From Coriolopsis trogii (lineage: Eukaryota > Basidiomycota > Agaricomycetes > Polyporales > Polyporaceae), in the NCBI GenBank assembly GCA_020543525.1, contig JAHYIO010000008.1, positions 496,001 through 560,000 of the forward strand: a stretch of 64,000 nucleotides of DNA, in the 5' to 3' direction. How positions within the stretch are numbered: position 1 is the stretch's first letter; each line of letters begins with the position of its first letter. The notes beneath the pieces are model-generated. The model was not told where the DNA came from and made no database searches. It was given only the letters and a program-made list of their open reading frames with translations. Below, piece by piece: positions 57,837 to 64,000 of the stretch. The position numbers and the translations under genes are program-made.

Positions 57837-59358
57837 GGCGGATGGTAGTGCGACTACGCTGCTCTTAGCTGATTTTGCTTGCGTGTTGGGCGTTGAACAA
57901 GGACAGTACCCCAGTCGACAGTGAGACTCACTCTAGGAACGATTGCGACATCGGATAACGAGGGGTCGACGGCACATATATGGCCGACCTGAGCCATCCA
58001 ATCTGCCATCTTTACTGCGCTTCCCGCCTAGAGTACCGGCTTCTTCTATCACCATCTGTCACCGCAGGTGATACAATGTCAGAGCCCCAATGAGCGGTCT
58101 CAGCATCGGAGAATTACCCCTTCCTCGTGGAGCGCTGCAGACACTGCACACGCACACAATATACATGTTCGACCGACGGAGTGGCATGCGGGAGCGAGCA
58201 TCTTCTGCGTCCAACACTCCTATGTGACAGATTGTTCTCCGGCCACCGAGCTTCAGGCCGATGATGTCATGAGAGCCCAGCTGACTGCAGCGGTCACACA
58301 TGGACGAACCGCCCCTGCCAACTCGGATGCAGTGCACCTCTCACTTGCAATTGCCCCTGGGGCTTGTAAGAGCAACGACCCCGGTAGGAACAGCAGCGAT
58401 GATGAAAGTCGCATATTTGGGGCGGGTCCGCTCGTATTCCCCCGAGAACGTACACAATCGCTCCTCATAGCCGCACAAATGGGATGATAACGCCAAGCAT
58501 AGCTCACCTTCGAGAAGGAGTCCATGCGTCAGAGCTTGCGATGCGAGGCACATCGATACCCGCGTTCGAATTTGATTGGAGAACGCCCAATCCCAAGCTG
58601 GTATGTATGTGCAATCGCTGATGGTAGCGCAGTCTGAATAATGGAAGGAGGCGATGCGCATGAGAGACTGAGATGTTAGTGCCGCCGCGACCGTGTACAT
58701 AGGATTAAAACGTACTGACCACTCCAGCGCCGCACAGCTCCCTCCCTCCCCATCTGAGAACAAGGGTGATGGTCTTGGGCAGTTTGATCCCTCATAGACT
58801 CAGGAAGCAATCAGACTGACGTACCTTCACTGCCAGACCTTATTGACGTTCCACCGATTGCGATGCAATCTTTCGACGTGCCTCGTCTATGTTCCGAATC
58901 GGACTTCAAAACAAAGTGCCCGGCGCTCTCTTCTGTGTAATTGACCGAGATGTGAGCCGCGCGGTCTAATCATCTTGGGGAAACAGTGCGGCGTGTCTCA
59001 AAGCAGAACGGGGCTCTAGAGGAGACACATTACGGATCGCGGAAAGCTATGCTATGTACACTACGGCGGCTACGACGTTTGTGTTTGGTCGTGTTTGTGA
59101 CCCGGCTGTTCGGCAGTGTGGGTACGATCTTCAGGCGGTATCTTCGTTCGTAGTTGGAAACCATCGGTCGGTACTGTTGGGTAGCCACAGCGATGAAGCT
59201 ACGGTAGCACTACGCAGTGCGCACTCTCGTGTGAGGTCACGGTCAGCATGCGGTCACTGAATATGCTATGTACAAGAATGAGTTCACCTCAACAGCATTA
59301 GGATTACCTGTAGCGTATAAACAGGGACCGACTATGACCGAAAACGAACACATATCCT
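57837..59358. other. intergenic, no confident gene
   Basis: Minus-strand frames at 58253-58763 are moderately long and partly hydrophobic but match nothing recognised. Confidence 0.35.
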
Positions 59359-61720
59359 CTACTCCCTCGTACGACGATTCGGCTCCAGTTTGGCGATGGC
59401 CAAGTACGACTCTCCGTCACCTTCCACAGAGCCCTGCGAGTCCAACTGGAAGTCCTTCACAGCCCTGTCCTCCTCAGTCTCCGTCGTCACTTTGATGTCG
59501 ATCGCGGCAGGAGGGCAATTGTCTTCGACCTATGTAAGCAATTCATGTAAGACAACTCATTCTGCCCGCGGAGAGTAGAAGACGAAGGACGGACATGGGG
59601 CACGTTCCATTGCTCAGCTACCGCCATTTGTTTCGCACGAGCGAAGATGCTCCTTGTCGCAGGAGCCTTCTCAAGCCCAAATATCTCGATGCCACGCACG
59701 ACGTTGAACTGCCTCGAGTTCAGTCTATAGATATCAGAAGAATCCTGGTTATCGCGCTGTTGTGGGGCAATAGATGGCGACGTACGCGGCAAGCAGAGTA
59801 TTTGCATGAACTGAGATAATGATCTGGCGTGTCAGAGGCGTTCCTTGAATAGACTGAGACGACGACACTCACGTCTGGTAGTAATGATAGTGAAGCAGGC
59901 ATAAATGAGGTTCTGTGGCATGGTCACGACCTGCGTTCGGGGATGATGAGGTCGCGCGTGGCAATGAACTTGGTGGGGTTCACGTACGAATATCAAAGAG
60001 AATAAATTAGATATGCTGAGGCATGTAAGTCAGCACTATGCAACCCCGTAGTATTGAATGTACTTACGCGGTAGCCAGCCCTACCGTAAGCAACAGTGGG
60101 TGTTGTGAGTGCGTCGCCGAGCGAACAGTGCGGCAAGGTCGTACCTGTGTTGATGATATACAAGAACAAAAGATTGACAATCGTGTTGTTTCCCCTGATA
60201 CGCATAAGCATCAGCCTCGAGTTGTCGAGAGTGAAGTCAGTGTTGACCTTACCCTTTAGGTCCGTTGCGGCTCCGGCGCAAGACGGCAATGATCGATCCT
60301 GTCAAGAGGACGTCCGCCACTAGCGCAGAGCCGAAGGACGAGAAAATAGGCCACTATGTCACCGTGCATCAGTATGTGAGGGCGCGTTTTGGTGCGCTGA
60401 AGGGTGTCCTCACGCTTTCAGATCTGGGCGCCGCATGACCCGGGAACGAAATGCTGGTAGCGAAGCTGGATGGTGTATGAGACCTTGTGCTGGGCTACTG
60501 AAAGAGGCAAGAATATATGACGACTTACCCTTTGTATGTAGCGACTGGAGGCGGGGGCGGAGACGTTGGTCAATCTCGGAGTGTCATGCAAGGGCTATGA
60601 AGACCGTACCTGCGGCGCAAACTACGAAGATGGCAGCATACGTCGGAGTGCGAACGGAAGGATCGAGAAACAGGCTCCTGCTTACCAAACTCCGCTATCA
60701 AGAAGGCGATCTGCACAGACAACGTGTTGGTGAGCATATAAGCGCAGAAAGCGGTGATGTACGTACTGCAATGCCCACGATTATGCAGTACCGCCGTCCG
60801 ACTGGTTCAGAGAAGTGGGAGAGTGGAATGGGTCGTCTCAGAGACAGTCTACATATCGGTACAAATTCTCACCAAGTGCTAGCCGGCGAGCGAAGAATCT
60901 GTTGAAGGAGGAGAGACATGAGCTATCGTACGACCGCTTAGTTGCACGAGGATCATGCGCACATTTGCGTGACTGCCATGATCGAACCCTACTAGTGGTC
61001 AGGTACGCTCCTACTCGATGCACTGCCTGGTCAACATACCGTAGTCACGGGAAGCAGCTAAACGGGTGAACAAGCATCAGTCACTATGCACTCGAGCCTT
61101 CTAACCATCGGTTACACTTACGCAGATAGACCTGCAGGCATCGTGTTAGTCGTGCAACGAGAAGACGAATGCAATCTGGTGCGTACCATTCCAGACTCGA
61201 CAGAAACCTGGGATTGAAATAGTTGGTCACAAGGTAGGAATAGCTGCAAGCGAATGATCAGAACCCCAGCGTACTTGTGAGACAGCCGGAAAATTTCACC
61301 ATGCGTGCATAGTCCAAATCGAATGGAGCGTCTCCAGAATCCTGTGCAGGAGTCAGTAGTCATGCGGGCAGAAACACAGGGCGTCCGGAAACGCACATTG
61401 TGACAGCCACCTGTCGCGACAGAGACAACACGTCTCAGCGATAATTCAACCTCGACAGGATGCGATATACGTACCAAGGCCTTCAGCAAGATAGCGTCCT
61501 TCGCATGGAGGCGGCAGTACCTGTATAGCTGATGGAGACTGATACCATACAGCCTATCCGTCGCGGATAGTCAGCCAGGGAAGAGAAGGCACTCTTTAAA
61601 ATTTACTCACACAAGCCCGAGGAACGTCCCAACCAGCATGGCGCCAAACGTACTGCCCAACTTCGGAATCTCCGGCTCCTCCGCTCGGGCCGCGATCGCA
61701 CTCGTTCCGCGTATAACCAT
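59359..61720 (-). CDS. DUF6534-type membrane protein B
   Basis: Tandem paralogue of gene A. Exon 1 ends PEIPKLGSTFGAMLVGTFLGL; exon 2 is LYGISLHQLYRYCRLHAKDA. Next come LETLHSIWTMHA and YSYLVTNYFNPRFLSSLEW, and further on the core segment NTIVNLLFLYIINTGT. The end reads LNSRQFNVVRGIEIFGLEKA and a tail with IDIKVTTETEEDRAV and FQLDSQGSVEGD. The tail is alignable to gene A over its full length. A Met at 61846 in the same frame would add about 40 residues with a hydrophobic stretch; the Met at 61720 gives a start closer to the family norm. Confidence 0.7.
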
Positions 61721-62488
61721 CTTCAAGCTAGACAGAGGGGAAAGGGACGCAGTCGGACTGACCGGTCGACTTCTGGGCAACGACCAAAGCCATCGGAGCA
61801 GGAGACCGGATATATACAACGTCACCACGTTGTGAAACCGCTCCATGTCGCCAGCGACTTTTCATGGCTGTGAAAACCTAATCACTCGCGCGCGACATGA
61901 TCAGAACTCAAACCATCCCGCGGGTAGCACCTCACTCTGTCTTACGCCCCGAGAGGCGTGATCTACTCACTCTAGCCTTGCGCCAGCATCTGTCGTGCAT
62001 TCAGACTCCTGTGACACGGCCTAATGATGAACGCAAACGGCAGACGTACCCGTCACAATCCATGCAAGGCTTCGGAACGCCTACGCAGGATCACGGAGCG
62101 CCCGCACCGAGGACCTCTGACAATCAGGAACAGCCCCTTGTCCGCCACCATCCACTTTGCAACAGAAGTGACGCGGCCGCCCAATGCTGCCGAAGCGGCC
62201 AAAGTGCGTTCATCAAGCTTTGTCCGTAGTGGAACCATCATGTAGTTCCGGTCCGGAGTGGCCAGTCGCGACCACTAATGCGTCGGCGCTGCGTTGTACG
62301 ATCTCATCTGAGCGAAACAGATGTCTCCAGGACGGCCTTCGGTCTGGCCTTCGGTCGGGCCTTCGGAGACGCACAGTCCACGAAACGCGCACAGCATCAA
62401 TCCATGGGTCGTGCCCAGAGAGGCGTCTCCAGACCTGCCGGAGTACATACGTATCAGTCTGGCGCGGCACTGCCGAAAGCCACATATC
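61721..62488. other. region without a confident gene
   Basis: Contains three 12-nt tandem units (GGCCTTCGGTCK type) at about 62332-62366. Open frames on the minus strand may be 3' exons of the unresolved gene upstream. Confidence 0.35.
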
Positions 62489-63182
62489 TCAGCGCCCACC
62501 TGTCCGTTCTGTTCGCACCAAACCGCCTGAGGCTTTCGAGGATATCAAGGCCTCCAACCAAGCGCAAAATGCAGAACGCCCACACCGCCCATACTGCATC
62601 TGTCCCGGCCTTGGAGAGCAATCAGTGTCGTAAACAGTAGCAAGATGGGACGGACTCACATCACCGGTCATCCATCCCGTACCTACCCCGCACATTCCAC
62701 CCGAGGTCGCATAAGAAAGCAACAGGTCAAGATATCGCGCGTAGGACACAACATTGCCATTGCTACAAGTCGGGACCTCCAAGCCATACACGAGGTGCAT
62801 GAAACATAAGTCAGAGACGAGTACAGTTATGAATAACGAGTCCGTCTTAAGCAGTCTGAAAGTTGTCTCATTCATGACACAGATGCAACGGAGCAAGCGA
62901 CAACCCAGGACAGAGGAGTAGGTGGGCAGGCGGTATCGGGAGCAGAAGGAGGTAACGACAGGCCAGAAAGGGACTGCAAGCACACCGCTCCAGGCTCCGT
63001 GTTGCAGAGTATACAACCGCGTTTCCGTTTTCGTTTCTGTACGCAGATCCGTACCCAAGGCCCAGCAGCTGCGCGCACTGGAGTCGCTCGGGAGGCGGGC
63101 GGTACTCTTGCGGACGCACATTTGATCGCGCAGGCCGCATCTGTTGAGCACTGTGGCAAAGGACGTGGAGACGGGGCGCCAT
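62489..63182 (-). CDS. unresolved gene, probable membrane protein exons
   Basis: Minus-strand frames show hydrophobic segments separated by small introns: LLKTDSLFITVLVSDLCFMH, VVSYARYLDLLLSYATSGG, then after an intron DAVWAVWAFCILRLVGGLDI. A Met at 63182 (MAPRLHVLCHSAQQ) could start the gene. YARYLD recalls helix C of microbial-type opsins, but the following TTPLLLL motif is absent, so that identification is not made. Exon borders and integrity are unknown. Confidence 0.3.
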
Positions 63183-63596
63183 AGGACGCGCAGGAGAAGG
63201 TCGAGTCGAGGTGAAAGGTGCAGATGGAGGCTATTCAGAAGTGCGTGCCGACCTACCCACCGGTGCAGCTCGAGTCGAGGACGCAGCCCCGCATCTCCGC
63301 TCCAGCGCGTCCTCCATAGCGTGATAATTCTCCAGTCTGCGAGTCCGATTCGTCGAAAGGGCTGAAATATCCGGGAGAGGAGCGACGACTCATGATTGGC
63401 CGTCTAGATGAGTGGCGATCTCGCAATCCATGAGGGCACACAAGTAGCCAATCGAAAGAGCCCGACGAGATGTCGATGTGAGATGATGTCTTCCAAGATC
63501 GTCGAAGGAAGACATTGCTGTACTGCTAGCCGGATGTCCACCGACGGCGCGGTACAAAGAGTCGACGTTTCGGTGACGTCAGGCACTGCCTGGTTG
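63183..63596. other. intergenic, no gene seen
   Basis: No supported exon. Confidence 0.4.
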
Positions 63597-64000
63597 TCAG
63601 CAGGCTGAAAATCCAGCATCAGATATCAATATCGGACAACGCCTAAAGAGAGAGAAATGGGCGAGCGAACAGACATATCGCGTTCCGCAAATTGAAGAGC
63701 GTTCAGAAGGTCTCCTCAATGCGAAGCTATCGTGCAAAGCTCGAAGGCGAACCGAGTGACCCCTTGAATCTGTAGTCCCACCACCATCTTGACCAGGATG
63801 CGCTCGGATTGTCGAGAAGGGGGTATACGTCACATGCAAACAGGCTGAGAAAGTGTGCAAGGTAGTCGCAAATTTCGAGCAGAGTGAAGACAACATCTTG
63901 AGGGACTCCACATTGATATTGACAGAAGAATGCAATCACAGCCAGAGACGTACCATTAATGTATGTGTTCGTGAGGCAGAATACCACGATCAACATGTTG
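63597..64000 (-). CDS. possible 3' end of a membrane-protein gene at the right edge
   Basis: The minus strand reads MLIVVFCLTNTYIN, an intron of about 57 nt, then DVVFTLLEICDYLAHFLSLF. These are two strongly hydrophobic segments, followed by a hydrophilic frame that stops at 63597. The 5' part lies beyond the window. Family not recognised. Confidence 0.3.

Noticed and set aside
62213..62485. Minus-strand frame with an Arg-Pro-Asp-Arg repeat
   Set aside because: The repeat comes from a 12-nt tandem run. No splice model links it convincingly to the upstream hydrophobic exons.
62489..63182. Calling the unresolved gene a microbial-type opsin
   Set aside because: Only the short YARYLD resemblance is present. 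The TTPLLLL motif and the Schiff-base lysine context were not found.

Overview
The window is nuclear DNA of a filamentous basidiomycete, most likely a polypore-type Agaricomycete. This is inferred from many spliceosomal introns of 50-65 nt, GC-rich coding exons, Agaricomycete-specific membrane families (DUF6533 and DUF6534 types), and orthologues of fungal housekeeping genes (SWR1, a mitochondrial succinate/fumarate carrier, a dynactin p27-like subunit). No rRNA, tRNA, CRISPR array or complete transposon was recognised.

Layout. 1-5.1 kb: the 3'-truncated end of an acylphosphatase gene, two adjacent GFA-type (CENP-V/Mss4-like) zinc proteins, a secreted subtilisin-family protease, and a small protein of unknown function that is an outlying member of a family found again at 50-55 kb. 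6.6-14.4 kb: the SWR1 chromatin-remodelling ATPase (nine exons) and a convergent multi-pass transporter of the ArsB/NhaD (citrate-transporter-like) superfamily. 15-24 kb: three paralogous secreted proteins of about 205 residues, all on the minus strand with identical 3-exon structure, plus a relic of a fourth, interrupted by an aldo-keto reductase gene on the plus strand.

25.5-37.6 kb: a 2.9-kb direct segmental duplication about 9.2 kb apart. Each copy carries an intact gene for a serine/acid-rich protein of about 500 residues. The 6.3 kb between the copies is accessory DNA: a minisatellite, an ORF of a type I associate with multicopy basidiomycete families, and several broken protein-kinase fragments. 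38-46 kb: a CATCCACC minisatellite, a DUF6533-type membrane protein gene facing an intact SFC1-type carrier, and a partial upstream copy of their convergent 3' ends.

47-55 kb: a dynactin p27-like gene, then four small genes that share a short N-terminal domain with the gene at 4.3-5.1 kb. Two of the four end in a canonical Zn2Cys6 (GAL4-type) cluster, an unusual C-terminal position. This family is the best candidate here for something undescribed. 55.5-61.7 kb: two tandem DUF6534-type membrane proteins. 62-64 kb: unresolved minus-strand coding signals, one running off the right edge.

Exon boundaries were set by hand from GT..AG sites, conserved protein motifs and reading-frame arithmetic. 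Where stated, the exon lengths sum to a multiple of three.
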